A stretch of 64,000 nt of DNA from Paenibacillus_F sp047238265 (GTDB taxonomy: Bacteria; Bacillota; Bacilli; Paenibacillales; NBRC-103111): contig NZ_JBDFMM010000003.1 of the NCBI RefSeq assembly GCF_047238265.1, positions 1 through 64,000 of the forward strand. Reading direction: 5' to 3'. Below, in pieces: positions 42,791 through 49,927 of the stretch. The notes beneath the pieces were generated by a model. That model worked only from the letters and a program-made list of their open reading frames with translations. It had not been told where the DNA came from and searched no databases. Numbering within the stretch: position 1 is the first letter of the stretch; the number at the start of each line of letters is the position of its first letter. The position numbers and the translations under genes are program-made.

Positions 42791-43768
42791 CTGCTATTTA
42801 TCTGCCGCTTTTGTGAAAATCATGAGGATTCGTCCGATGCTGAATATGATCCAATAAATAATGGGTTCTGGTGTTCCTGCTGTGACGGGTACAGTTATCT
42901 TGATCCGGAACCGGCTCACATACATCGTTTCACACTCATTCTTGAAGATGGACAGGGGAAAAATTCCCCCTTGCCTCAAAGTAAAATACGTTTGAACAAG
43001 CGGGCGTCTCCTCTTCGGTATCCAGGTGGAAAGTCCAAAATCATCCCGCTTATCTTATCTCTTTTACAACCGGAGGCCACACGGACGTTGGTAGGTGCAT
43101 ATGCCGGCGGCGCAAGCGTGGAGCTGGCTTTGTTGATGGCCGGCATTATAGACGAGCTTATTCTAAATGATCTTGATTTTGGCATCTACGCGTTGTTCTG
43201 GACAATCAAGCATGCGCCCTTTGAGCTGCTGCAAAGAATTCAAAGTGCTTCACCTACTCATGAAGATTTTTTTGCAGCTCAAGCAGTCTTGAAGTCCGAC
43301 TACGCTTCTTGCAACATTTTTGATGCAGCCTGGGCGCAGCTGCTTGTGAACCGGCTTGCTTACTCGGGTATTTATAAGGCTAATCCGCTAGGTGGCCGAA
43401 TGGGGAGCAAGAATGACTTATTATCCAGGTGGAACTCGGATGACTTGTGCAGACGGATCACTCGCATCCATCGTGTAAGTGACCGGATCACCCTGCATAA
43501 CATGGATGCTTGCGAATTAATTGAAGAGTATTACTGGCGCGACAAGACAACGATTTACTTGGACCCTCCTTATGCCTGCAAAGGAAGCCAGCTTTACCGC
43601 TGCTACTACAACAGAAGCGATCACATTGAGCTATGTATGCTCCTGGAGTCTCTTTATCAAGGGATGCCGGGTGCTGATATCATTTTGATGTATGACAAAG
43701 ATCGATTGATCGAAGAAATCTATACCCTGCCGACGATTGAACATTTTAGCCGAGTATATTCAGCTTGA
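42791..43768 (+). CDS. D12-class adenine DNA methyltransferase with N-terminal zinc ribbon
   Basis: About 325 residues if started at CTG 42791 (8 bp behind AAAGGAG); TTG 42773 lies before that site and is the alternative. An unusual N-terminal ribbon (CRFC...CSCC) precedes a Dam-like domain: LRYPGGKSKIIPLIL (SAM motif I), ELILNDLDFGIYALF, and DPPYACKG (motif IV). Such enzymes methylate N6 of adenine, often in GATC-like sites, and on plasmids they serve as orphan methylases against restriction. The C-terminus (IILMYDKDRLIEEIY) is normal. Confidence 0.82.
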   Translation: MLFICRFCENHEDSSDAEYDPINNGFWCSCCDGYSYLDPEPAHIHRFTLILEDGQGKNSPLPQSKIRLNKRASPLRYPGGKSKIIPLILSLLQPEATRTLVGAYAGGASVELALLMAGIIDELILNDLDFGIYALFWTIKHAPFELLQRIQSASPTHEDFFAAQAVLKSDYASCNIFDAAWAQLLVNRLAYSGIYKANPLGGRMGSKNDLLSRWNSDDLCRRITRIHRVSDRITLHNMDACELIEEYYWRDKTTIYLDPPYACKGSQLYRCYYNRSDHIELCMLLESLYQGMPGADIILMYDKDRLIEEIYTLPTIEHFSRVYSA

Positions 43769-43850
43769 GAATGGGACATGACTTGCAATCTAAGGGCCAT
43801 AAATGCGCTTCTAAGGGCCGTTTGCCATTGGGTAATGGAGGAATGACGAT

Positions 43851-44009
43851 ATGAAAATAAATGACATAGTCTTGATCAATTCTAAAGACGGTTACTGTAG
43901 TAAATTTGGAATTGTAAAGGAATTCTCAGAGAAAGCGCCAGAAAATGTTGGAGTTAAAATAGAAGGAGTTTCAAAAATTGTTTGGTTTTATAAATCAGAT
44001 TTAATGTGA
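43851..44009 (+). CDS. Small SH3-like protein (52 aa)
   Basis: ATG 43851 is 9 bp behind TGGAGGA; ends at TGA 44007-44009. Pattern KINDIVLINSKDG...GIVKEF...VGVKIEG resembles a minimal SH3/KOW barrel, like the 22786 protein. Last gene of the E4 operon. Confidence 0.55.
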   Translation: MKINDIVLINSKDGYCSKFGIVKEFSEKAPENVGVKIEGVSKIVWFYKSDLM

Positions 44010-44170
44010 TAAATGTTTCCTTTCATTGTCCTATCCGGACAAAGCGCTTTTTTACGCTTCTGGGCTGTTGCCTACTCTCTAATTTGTTCTTTGTTAACAT
44101 ATCGACTCCAACCCATGTAAAGACTGAGTTCATGGGTTGGGCTAATTGATTCGGTACGCGAGGAGGCTCT

Positions 44171-44295
44171 GTTCCCCCAGCTCGTACAGTCGGGCAATCC
44201 AAGCGACTCACCGGCTCTAAGGAGCTTTGCTCCCAAGAGCCGGTAGATTCCATTGGACTGCTTTTCCTCCTTTGCGTTCCGATGTAAACCCTAAA
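44171..44295 (+). repeat. Module A, solo copy
   Basis: CCCCCAGCTCGTACAGTCGGG starts the unit. The stem ACCGGCTCT/AGAGCCGGT with inner GGAGC-ttt-GCTCC follows, then the outer pair GCAATCCAA/TTGGACTGC, then TTTTCCTCCTTTGCG and CCGATGTAAACC. The CTCTCGAAAG motif and module B are missing. Read on the minus strand it would place AAAGGAGG before an ATG, but the short peptide is not conserved between copies. Confidence 0.7.
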
Positions 44296-44312
44296 CCTAT
44301 AAAACAATGGAG

Positions 44313-44336
44313 AAGAGCTGCATGCAGCTCTTTTTT
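44313..44336 (+). terminator. Terminator, perfect palindrome
   Basis: AAGAGCTGCA/TGCAGCTCTT followed by TT after the run CTCTTTTTT, right behind the solo module A, so the module A transcript ends here. Confidence 0.75.
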
Positions 44337-44540
44337 GATTTGACGACTTTTTTAATCCTTACGCTCCGACCTTACCACTTCGCCCTTTTTACAATGCAAG
44401 GCCAAGCCCCTAAAGGGGTAGCCGAAAAGCATTCCACGACGGGGCGATCCGGACAATGCCCGGATCAATCCCTTTGTTTCATTTCGTCTAGTCTTGCATT
44501 GCCAGGGCTTCATGGTTCGTTCTCCGCGTAAGGAAAAAGG
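44337..44540 (+). other. Intergenic region with hairpins
   Basis: No gene. It can form CCCCTAAAGGGG, GATCCGG...CCGGATC and a long-range ATGCAAG/CTTGCAT pairing, and ends close to the RBS of the 44552 gene. A different structured leader from E1-E8, or a remnant. Confidence 0.4.
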
Positions 44541-44551
44541 AGGGCATTTCG

Positions 44552-44821
44552 ATGAAACATAAAAAAATTAAAAAGAGGGACAAAATCGAAATCTGGACTT
44601 ACGGTACGTATGATCCGGATACTGGCAGTGACTTCGGCATAACCTTTGAAGTGACGAAGCCTTGGTTTCGAAAATTACTTACTGAGCTCGGCTATAGGTC
44701 CATAATTGAATTTTTCCTGGAGTATGACTACACGACCTCTGAGTGGATATATTTACGGGCAAGTGAAGAAAATGCTGTCTTAAGCAAAAAATGTGGAAGG
44801 TATGGGACCCTTATAAAATGA
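44552..44821 (+). CDS. Hypothetical protein
   Basis: An 89-residue protein, ATG 44552 after AGGAGGGC. Basic N-terminus, then WTYGTYDPDTGSDFGITFEVTKPW. Overlaps the next gene by ATGA. Confidence 0.6.
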   Translation: MKHKKIKKRDKIEIWTYGTYDPDTGSDFGITFEVTKPWFRKLLTELGYRSIIEFFLEYDYTTSEWIYLRASEENAVLSKKCGRYGTLIK

Positions 44822-45087
44822 GACGAACCTATCAAGATTTTCTTTCTTATTGCCAAGCCTTTGAGGTCCAGAATCAGAACCATTTTGATAAGGAAGGTCT
44901 TTCGAGGAATGATAAAAATGAGGATTGTTATTATGACACTATCTACCGAGATCATCAGCGTAATTTTAAATCTATCGTACGTATTTATTTGGAGAACAGG
45001 TTTATTCGCTGGGAAGTTTTTGAGGGCTGGGATAACGCCTATGAAGAATTAGAAGAACTGTACGAGCACTTATACCCTTCTGTGTAA
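44818..45087 (+). CDS. Hypothetical protein
   Basis: ATG 44818 in the ATGA overlap gives 89 residues; the first in-frame ATG (44791) would lie within the upstream gene. Charged and aromatic. The two overlapping genes form a closed operon with a terminator. Confidence 0.6.
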   Translation: MRRTYQDFLSYCQAFEVQNQNHFDKEGLSRNDKNEDCYYDTIYRDHQRNFKSIVRIYLENRFIRWEVFEGWDNAYEELEELYEHLYPSV

Positions 45088-45106
45088 GAAATACGCCCTT
45101 CATATC

Positions 45107-45134
45107 AGGAACCGCTACGTCAGCGGTTCCTTTA
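45107..45134 (+). terminator. Rho-independent terminator
   Basis: AGGAACCGCT-acgtc-AGCGGTTCCT and TTAT. Same family as the terminators at 37126 and 39003; followed by a solo A' module. Confidence 0.8.
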
Positions 45135-45152
45135 TAAATGGTAAGCCCACCA

Positions 45153-45300
45153 CAATGGATGCCACCGCCGCGTGGCGATGCCTTCGGATTAACCTGTGGC
45201 CGGCAGGAACGGCGGCCGCATTACACGAGGCCACTCGGCCCTTCTGTCCGTACGAAGCAAATTCGGAAGTAAACCCTCTCGAAAGAGGCAATTTTTGAAC
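45153..45300 (+). repeat. Module A', solo copy
   Basis: GGATGCCACCGCC hairpin, GTGGCCGGCAGG and GGCCACTCGGCCC blocks, ending in AACCCTCTCGAAAGAGG. Module B is absent; the minus-strand GNAT operon lies directly behind it, as if inserted into the element. Confidence 0.7.
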
Positions 45301-45343
45301 CCATTTTGTAGTAGACCTTACTGCAGTCAAGCTTAAAACTCAT

Positions 45344-45372
45344 ACAAAAAAAGCCCGCCTCATTGGCGAGCT
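45344..45372 (-). terminator. Terminator of the minus-strand GNAT operon
   Basis: On the minus strand GCTCGCC-aatga-GGCGGGC is followed by T7. The stem includes the stop codon of the 56-residue gene. Confidence 0.8.
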
Positions 45373-45530
45373 TCGACTGTTTTACGTTCAGCTTTCATTT
45401 TTGCGATGGCATCACTGACCATCTTGTCACGTGCGGGATCGGGAATCAGTCCAGGTTGGACTACATAATTTCCGTTTGTGAGCCGGCGGGCAACTACATC
45501 AAGATCAGCTGCTGGATACTTTTTAATCAT
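45360..45530 (-). CDS. Small protein behind GNAT gene (56 aa)
   Basis: ATG 45530 on the minus strand lies 11 bp after GGAGG and the frame ends at TGA 45360-45362. Helical with VVARRLTNGNYVVQPGL. It starts 6 bp behind the GNAT-like gene, so they are co-translated. Might be a partner or a separate small protein. Confidence 0.6.
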   Translation of the reverse strand: MIKKYPAADLDVVARRLTNGNYVVQPGLIPDPARDKMVSDAIAKMKAERKTVEARQ

Positions 45531-45536
45531 TGTGCA

Positions 45537-46007
45537 TCACCCCTCCGTTAAGTATAACTCAATCAATCGATTAGCGGCAACATCGGATATAATCATGTTG
45601 CCTCCTCCAATATGTTGAGCAAACATATTTTTCTCATAGTATTGAATAAGTTTTGTCTTGGATTGAAACAATACAAAACCCTCATGTCCAAGCTCCTTAC
45701 TCCGCTTGCAGGCAAAAGCCACGAGATTAAGACCTACACGCTCAAATACCTTATCGAAGCGATTACGAGGGGCACTTTCTATCAGATGCACAAACACATG
45801 ATCTTCCTTTCGCTCCAATGCGATGGCCCCTTGTATATCATCATTACCCTTAATGACCATCTTATACACTTCGAAGCCAGTTAAGCCAAAATAAACCGTC
45901 CAATTGAATGCGTTGTCCCATTCCTTCATATTCTCAAGTACATCATATGGATGGAGCTGTAGGAAAGAGACAGGAAATGATTCCTTGAGGATTCTGTGAA
46001 ATAGCAA
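45537..46007 (-). CDS. GNAT-like acetyltransferase
   Basis: A 156-residue minus-strand protein starting at TTG 46007 (GGGAG upstream). IQGAIALERKEDHVFVHLIESAPRN, then GLNLVAFACKRSKELGHEGFV and YEKNMFAQHIG are the usual beta4-to-C-terminal features of small GNAT-fold acetyltransferases. An extended -10 TGT-TATAAT lies at 46048-46040. The substrate is unknown. With the 56-residue gene it forms a closed two-gene unit set into the plus-strand region. Confidence 0.7.
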   Translation of the reverse strand: MLFHRILKESFPVSFLQLHPYDVLENMKEWDNAFNWTVYFGLTGFEVYKMVIKGNDDIQGAIALERKEDHVFVHLIESAPRNRFDKVFERVGLNLVAFACKRSKELGHEGFVLFQSKTKLIQYYEKNMFAQHIGGGNMIISDVAANRLIELYLTEG

Positions 46008-46039
46008 ACAGTAGCAACTCCCATAGACGTTTTTAACAA

Positions 46040-46048
46040 ATTATAACA
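46040..46048 (-). promoter_or_regulatory. Extended -10 promoter of the GNAT unit
   Basis: On the minus strand TGT-TATAAT, about 35 bases before the start codon. No clear -35. Confidence 0.5.
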
Positions 46049-46119
46049 TAACCTAAAAATCGCTGGCTCAAAATATTCGAAGATAAGCAAGCCCTTTGAA
46101 CCGGTCCAAAACTTTTTAA

Positions 46120-46655
46120 TGGATGTCACCGCCGCGTGGCGGTGCCTTCGGAATGTTTGTGGCCGGCAGGACCGGCGGCCGCATTACACGCGGCCACTCG
46201 GCCCTTCTGGCCGTGCGAAGTAACTCCACGAAGAAAACCCTCTCGAAAGACAAAACCGAACCGTAAACCCTTGTTAGTCCAATCAGGAAGAAAGGGCAAC
46301 GGACTTCTTTCGCAGAGTGTCTGCAGCACTGGCGTTTCGCTTCTGTCGTTTTCATCGAGCCACATCCGTGTGTATTTCGGTTCCGTCATCCTAGCCAACC
46401 ATGTCGAACCTCTCCGCGCAATGGTGGTCGTTCTCTTCGAGAACGCCATCCCGGCTCTGCCGGGCAGACCATTGCGCTGCGAGAACCGGCATGGTTAAAC
46501 GTGGCTATGACGGCTCCGAAATACGGATGTTCTGCTCTTTGAAAACTCCATACGCTACACGCTGGCCAGCTGGCAGCGGATCTGCTCATCAAGTCCTAAA
46601 GCATTCCGCTCATCGCCGCTCGGGCTAGACCGGCACGCGAAGCCGGATGTTCGAT
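46120..46655 (+). ncRNA. Structured leader element E5 (module A' + B)
   Basis: A' hairpin ACCGCC-gcgt-GGCGGT, CCCTCTCGAAAGA, closing helix CATCCG...CGGATG, arms TTTCGGTTCCGTCAT/ATGACGGCTCCGAAA and GCGCAATGG/CCATTGCGC, cap CGTTCTC-ttc-GAGAACG. boxA-like GCTCTTTGAAAACTCCATA is at 46534-46552, then TTCCGCTCATCGCCGCTCGGGCTAGA. It precedes the 39-residue peptide operon. Confidence 0.7.
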
Positions 46656-46703
46656 TAAGGCAAAAAATCAACCAAAAAATTATCAGAAGGTGATGAATCA
46701 GCT

Positions 46704-46823
46704 ATGAATAATGAATCGTTAGAGAAAGAACCCGTTATTGAATTGCCTGAATTGGATGGAGAAGATGAAACTTTTCTCGATGAAATGATCTTTACGGCTG
46801 GAAGATGCGCGTGGTGGCTTTAA
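46704..46823 (+). CDS. 39-residue peptide, acidic leader with Cys-Trp-Trp tail
   Basis: ATG 46704 behind AGAAGGTGA; TAA at 46821-46823. The first 27 residues are very acidic (ELPELDGEDETFLDE) and the end is GRCAWWL. This resembles precursors of small modified or signalling peptides, but no maturation enzyme or exporter is near. It might simply be a small regulatory peptide. A TGGTGGC/GCCACCA hairpin overlaps its end. Confidence 0.5.
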   Translation: MNNESLEKEPVIELPELDGEDETFLDEMIFTAGRCAWWL

Positions 46824-46863
46824 GCCACCAGCGCCACAAATTTAATATAAGGAGTTGGTTTGA

Positions 46864-47352
46864 GTGTCAGTACTTGATATTTTCTTGTGGGATAACAAAA
46901 GCGAAGACATGTATGAGTTGACGACAAAAATTGTCATCAACGCTCTTCTAAAAGGTACACCATACGAAGGGTTGAAGTATGTCGATGACATACTTGTGGC
47001 TGGTCAACCTGCTGAGGATCGGGCATTTACTGTATCTACTTTTTGGGATACTGAACGAATCGTACCTAAACGAATTACATTTTCTGATTGGTTAGTTCTT
47101 GCACAGGTCGTAGATCTTTTTAGTACAATTTCTGAATATGTGCAGACTTTTACTTGTAGCAATTACTCTGTAAATGAAGAACTACCTTTTAGCCTTAAAG
47201 ATATTAACATCCACTCTGTGCAAGAAAATTATATTACGAGTGCTGATCTCTCAATGGCTTCGTATGGCTCGACAGCCAATCGGAGGTATGTGTATTACAT
47301 CGAAGATTCGGGGCAGTATGGCGTGATTAATGAGAATTTTATGGTCATGTGA
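46864..47352 (+). CDS. Hypothetical protein
   Basis: A 162-residue protein starting at GTG 46864 behind AAGGAG. Mixed alpha/beta, aromatic at the ends. No family recognised; part of the E5 operon. Confidence 0.6.
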   Translation: MSVLDIFLWDNKSEDMYELTTKIVINALLKGTPYEGLKYVDDILVAGQPAEDRAFTVSTFWDTERIVPKRITFSDWLVLAQVVDLFSTISEYVQTFTCSNYSVNEELPFSLKDINIHSVQENYITSADLSMASYGSTANRRYVYYIEDSGQYGVINENFMVM

Positions 47353-47432
47353 CTCTACCACAAAAGCCGGGGGCTCCCCGGCAAAACAGCTTTTGTAAAG
47401 CAATGACAATATGTTCGTGAGGTGTAGAAATA

Positions 47433-47603
47433 GTGGGAATTAAAATCGAGTGTCCAAATTGCCAAACCGAAATGAAGCATGAGAAAGACACTAGAATTAT
47501 CGAATGCGAATCAATGGGGGACATCAGGGAATTACCAGATGATCAAGCGGCTGAGATTTATTGCTGTGCATCCTGCGCTTTTAAAATCATTGTTCCGGAG
47601 TAA
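47433..47603 (+). CDS. Small zinc-ribbon protein (56 aa)
   Basis: GTG 47433 after GAGGTG; TAA 47601-47603. CPNC (7-10) and CCASC (44-48) form two knuckles. The stop lies just before the RBS of the next gene. Confidence 0.6.
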   Translation: MGIKIECPNCQTEMKHEKDTRIIECESMGDIRELPDDQAAEIYCCASCAFKIIVPE

Positions 47604-47619
47604 GGAGGATATAGATATC

Positions 47620-47778
47620 GTGGGTAGAACCGAGCGCTACCAGGTAGAAATCACTCATTGTTTTTTTGGGATCTGGCGGAGTGAAGTCCGCATTATGACT
47701 GGTGCAGAACTCATCGAATATGATCGGAATCGACTTTGTGGAACGGCAATTGAAGACATTACGCGACTGGAGGATTAG
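47620..47778 (+). CDS. Small hypothetical protein (52 aa)
   Basis: GTG 47620 follows TAAGGAGG at 10 bp. The longer frame back to 47479 overlaps the zinc-ribbon gene and is rejected. No motif. Confidence 0.55.
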   Translation: MGRTERYQVEITHCFFGIWRSEVRIMTGAELIEYDRNRLCGTAIEDITRLED

Positions 47779-47779
47779 C

Positions 47780-48109
47780 ATGAACAAAATAGCGAATGTG
47801 GAAGTTCAGAAGGAAGAATATCAATATCTTTTCTATCTTGAGAATCTTAACGTCGAAAGTGTATTGATCAGTTCAGACTTGGAAGAGATCATTGAGTATG
47901 CAAAAAGAACTACCAGAGCATTCTTGGATAGTCATGATGCTTGGAAAGTTCCCTCCCTTCCTGAAAAATACTCGGATCATGGACAATGCACGATAATGAA
48001 ACTAAAAACGGGAGTGCCAGCAAGCGAGTATCATCAGATTATCTGGTCCTACTGCTGTAATGGTGAAGAAAAGTTGGAGGACTGCATGGAGAAATTAGTC
48101 AAGGTTTAA
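47780..48109 (+). CDS. Hypothetical protein
   Basis: ATG 47780 behind CTGGAGGAT, one base after the previous stop; 109 residues. Acidic, with a CCNGEEKLEDCMEKL tail. Last gene of the E5 operon. Confidence 0.6.
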   Translation: MNKIANVEVQKEEYQYLFYLENLNVESVLISSDLEEIIEYAKRTTRAFLDSHDAWKVPSLPEKYSDHGQCTIMKLKTGVPASEYHQIIWSYCCNGEEKLEDCMEKLVKV

Positions 48110-48126
48110 AACAAGTTGAAAAAGTC

Positions 48127-48158
48127 AGGAGCTGCACCATTGTGCGGCTCCTATTTTT
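48127..48158 (+). terminator. Rho-independent terminator
   Basis: AGGAGCTGCAC-catt-GTGCGGCTCCT and ATTTTT. A near-copy of this hairpin lies at 49328-49352 before E6. Confidence 0.8.
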
Positions 48159-48175
48159 CAGCCCAAAAACCTGCC

Positions 48176-48280
48176 AAAAGGAGGGCAACCGCCGGGGCAG
48201 TGCCTCTGAATTATTATGTGGCCGGAAGGAGCTGCGGCCGCATTACACGCCGCCCACTCGGCCCTAATCAAAACAAAATA
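48176..48280 (+). repeat. Module A', degenerate solo copy
   Basis: Short ACCGCC hairpin, GTGGCCGGAAGG and CGCCCACTCGGCCC blocks; no CTCTCGAAAG and no module B. A decayed element. Confidence 0.6.
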
Positions 48281-48328
48281 AGTGATACATGGACCCCGGC
48301 TTATGGATAAGAGAAAAATGTCATGACA

Positions 48329-48352
48329 ACCCCTAACAGGGTTTCTTTTTTT
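48329..48352 (+). terminator. Short terminator
   Basis: AACCC-ctaaca-GGGTT followed by TCT7, ahead of the 48.4-kb promoter. Confidence 0.5.
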
Positions 48353-48413
48353 ATTCAACGGAGGGACGTACTCCGCGCATACGGATTATCCTCCTAGAAA
48401 CTAGAAATTATTC

Positions 48414-48470
48414 TTGATATGCGCATGCGCATATGGTATATTTATAGTAGAAGATGCGCATGCGCATATC
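48414..48470 (+). promoter_or_regulatory. Promoter overlapped by two 18-bp operators
   Basis: -35 TTGATA (48414-48419), a 17-bp spacer, -10 TATATT (48437-48442). The palindrome ATATGCGCATGCGCATAT (48417-48434) fills the spacer, and a second copy, with one half-site shortened, lies at 48453-48470, ending three bases before the RBS. Strong sign of tight repression, probably by the HTH protein it drives. Confidence 0.75.
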
Positions 48471-48488
48471 AAGGAGGGAACGATTAAG

Positions 48489-48977
48489 ATGACCACTAAC
48501 CGCGACGTTTCCTTTGGTCGGCTTCTAGCCATCGCCAATGTACTCGGGGAGCGACTATTTGAAAGAGACAAGCCTAATATCACGTCGAAATACCTGGAGC
48601 GATACAGACGATCGCCCGCCAAGACCTTTCAAAAAATACATGAAGAGCTGATGGAGTATGCTCACAAGTTCGGGGAAACTGAAGTGCACTTGATGGACAT
48701 GTTCGGGGAGATCCTTGCGAATATGGATATCGAACAATTCACGGACGAACCTTTAAAAGACAATTACCTGCATAGCTATTACAGCCAGCAGAATACATTA
48801 CATAACATCATGAGTGTTGAGGAAGCAGCTAAACTCTGGGGTTACGAAAACCCTGGATCCGTGAAGAACCTTTGCTCTTCCGGAAAGATCCAGGCCAGCA
48901 AAATAGGCAGGGACTGGGTCATCGTTCGCAATCAACCGAATCCCCGTATAAAGGAGAAGGAGAATGAACATGACTGA
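48489..48977 (+). CDS. Cas8c C-terminal-like protein fused to an excisionase-type HTH
   Basis: ATG 48489 follows AAGGAGGGA, giving 162 residues. Residues about 7-102 (FGRLLAIANVLGERLF, KTFQKIHEELMEYAHKFG, FTDEPLKDNYLHSYYSQQ) resemble the helical C-terminal domain of type I-C Cas8c/Csd1, the part also made alone as Cas11c. Residues about 108-150 are an HTH of the Xis/MerR type (SVEEAAKLWGYENPGSVKNLCSSGKIQASKIGRDWVI). There are no other cas genes or CRISPR repeats. It could be an autoregulator that captured this fold or an interference-blocking mimic. Family call moderate. Confidence 0.55.
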   Translation: MTTNRDVSFGRLLAIANVLGERLFERDKPNITSKYLERYRRSPAKTFQKIHEELMEYAHKFGETEVHLMDMFGEILANMDIEQFTDEPLKDNYLHSYYSQQNTLHNIMSVEEAAKLWGYENPGSVKNLCSSGKIQASKIGRDWVIVRNQPNPRIKEKENEHD

Positions 48978-49266
48978 AACATTCGTCGGCCTTGAAACAG
49001 CTCGGTTAGAGTTTAATAATTGGTGCGGCAACGCGGTAATCTTCATTGACTTTGAAGAAAATGAAGCTTTCTGCCGCGTTTTTGAAATCCCAACCTACCA
49101 CAGTGACAAAATAATTATCCTGTATTCAAAGGGGGACTTGTACTCCCGTAATGATAAAATCGGATCTGAGCGCCTGAACAAGCTGGCGGCGGCTAAACTT
49201 GAGAAATATAAAGAAGGCTGGAGCAAGCTGGACCTTGAAACACATTACTATTTTCCTGACTTTTAA
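48964..49266 (+). CDS. Hypothetical protein
   Basis: A 100-residue protein, ATG 48964 behind AAAGGAGAAGGAGA, overlapping the previous gene by 14 bp. Alpha/beta with VFEIPTYHSDKIIILYSKGDLY. Co-regulated with the Cas8c-like HTH protein; no family. Confidence 0.6.
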   Translation: MNMTETFVGLETARLEFNNWCGNAVIFIDFEENEAFCRVFEIPTYHSDKIIILYSKGDLYSRNDKIGSERLNKLAAAKLEKYKEGWSKLDLETHYYFPDF

Positions 49267-49280
49267 AAAATGATCCAATG

Positions 49281-49308
49281 AAGAGCCCTAGGTGAGGGCT
49301 CTTTTTAT
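49281..49308 (+). terminator. Rho-independent terminator
   Basis: AAGAGCCCT-aggtg-AGGGCTCTT and T-run. Confidence 0.85.
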
Positions 49309-49367
49309 TTGGATTAGACTTGCGTCCGGAGCTGCATTGATGTGCGGCTCCTAGCCAAAAACCGGCT

Positions 49368-49903
49368 AAAGGATGCCACCGCCCCGGGCGGTGCCTTCTG
49401 ATTATTATGTGGCCGGCAGGCCCGGCGGCCGCATTACACGCGCCCACTCGGGCCTTCTGGCCGTGCGATGTATCTCCACGAAGAAAACCCTCTCGAAAGA
49501 TAAAACCTAACCAACCCTTGTTAGTGAAATCAGGAAGAAAAAGCAACGGACTTCATTCGCAGAGTGTCTGCAGCACTGGCGCTTCGCTTCTGTCGTTTTC
49601 ATCGAGCCACATCCGTTCGTATTTCGTATCCGTCATCCTAGCCAACCATGTCGAACCTCTCCGCGCAATGGTGGTCGTTCTCCTTGAGAACGCCATCCCG
49701 GCTCCGCCGGGCAAACCAATGCGCTGCGAGAACCGGCACGGTCAAACATGGCTATGACGGCTCCGAAATACGGATGTTCCTGCTCTTTGAAAACTCTATG
49801 TGACACACTCTGGCCCAGCTGGTGGCAGATCTGCTCTTCAAGTCCCGAAGCAATCCGCTCATCGCCGCTTAGGCTAGACCAGCACACGAAGCCGGATTTT
49901 AAT
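49368..49903 (+). ncRNA. Structured leader element E6 (module A' + B)
   Basis: A' hairpin, CCCTCTCGAAAGA, CATCCG/CGGATG closing helix, ATTTCGTATCCGTCAT pairing with ATGACGGCTCCGAAAT, cap CGTTCTC-ctt-GAGAACG. boxA-like TGCTCTTTGAAAACTCTATG is at 49781-49800, then CCGCTCATCGCCGCTTAGGCTAGA (the block differs by one base from the others). It precedes the DpdA/TGT-like gene. Confidence 0.7.
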
Positions 49904-49927
49904 CAACCCAAGCGAACGGAGGAACAT

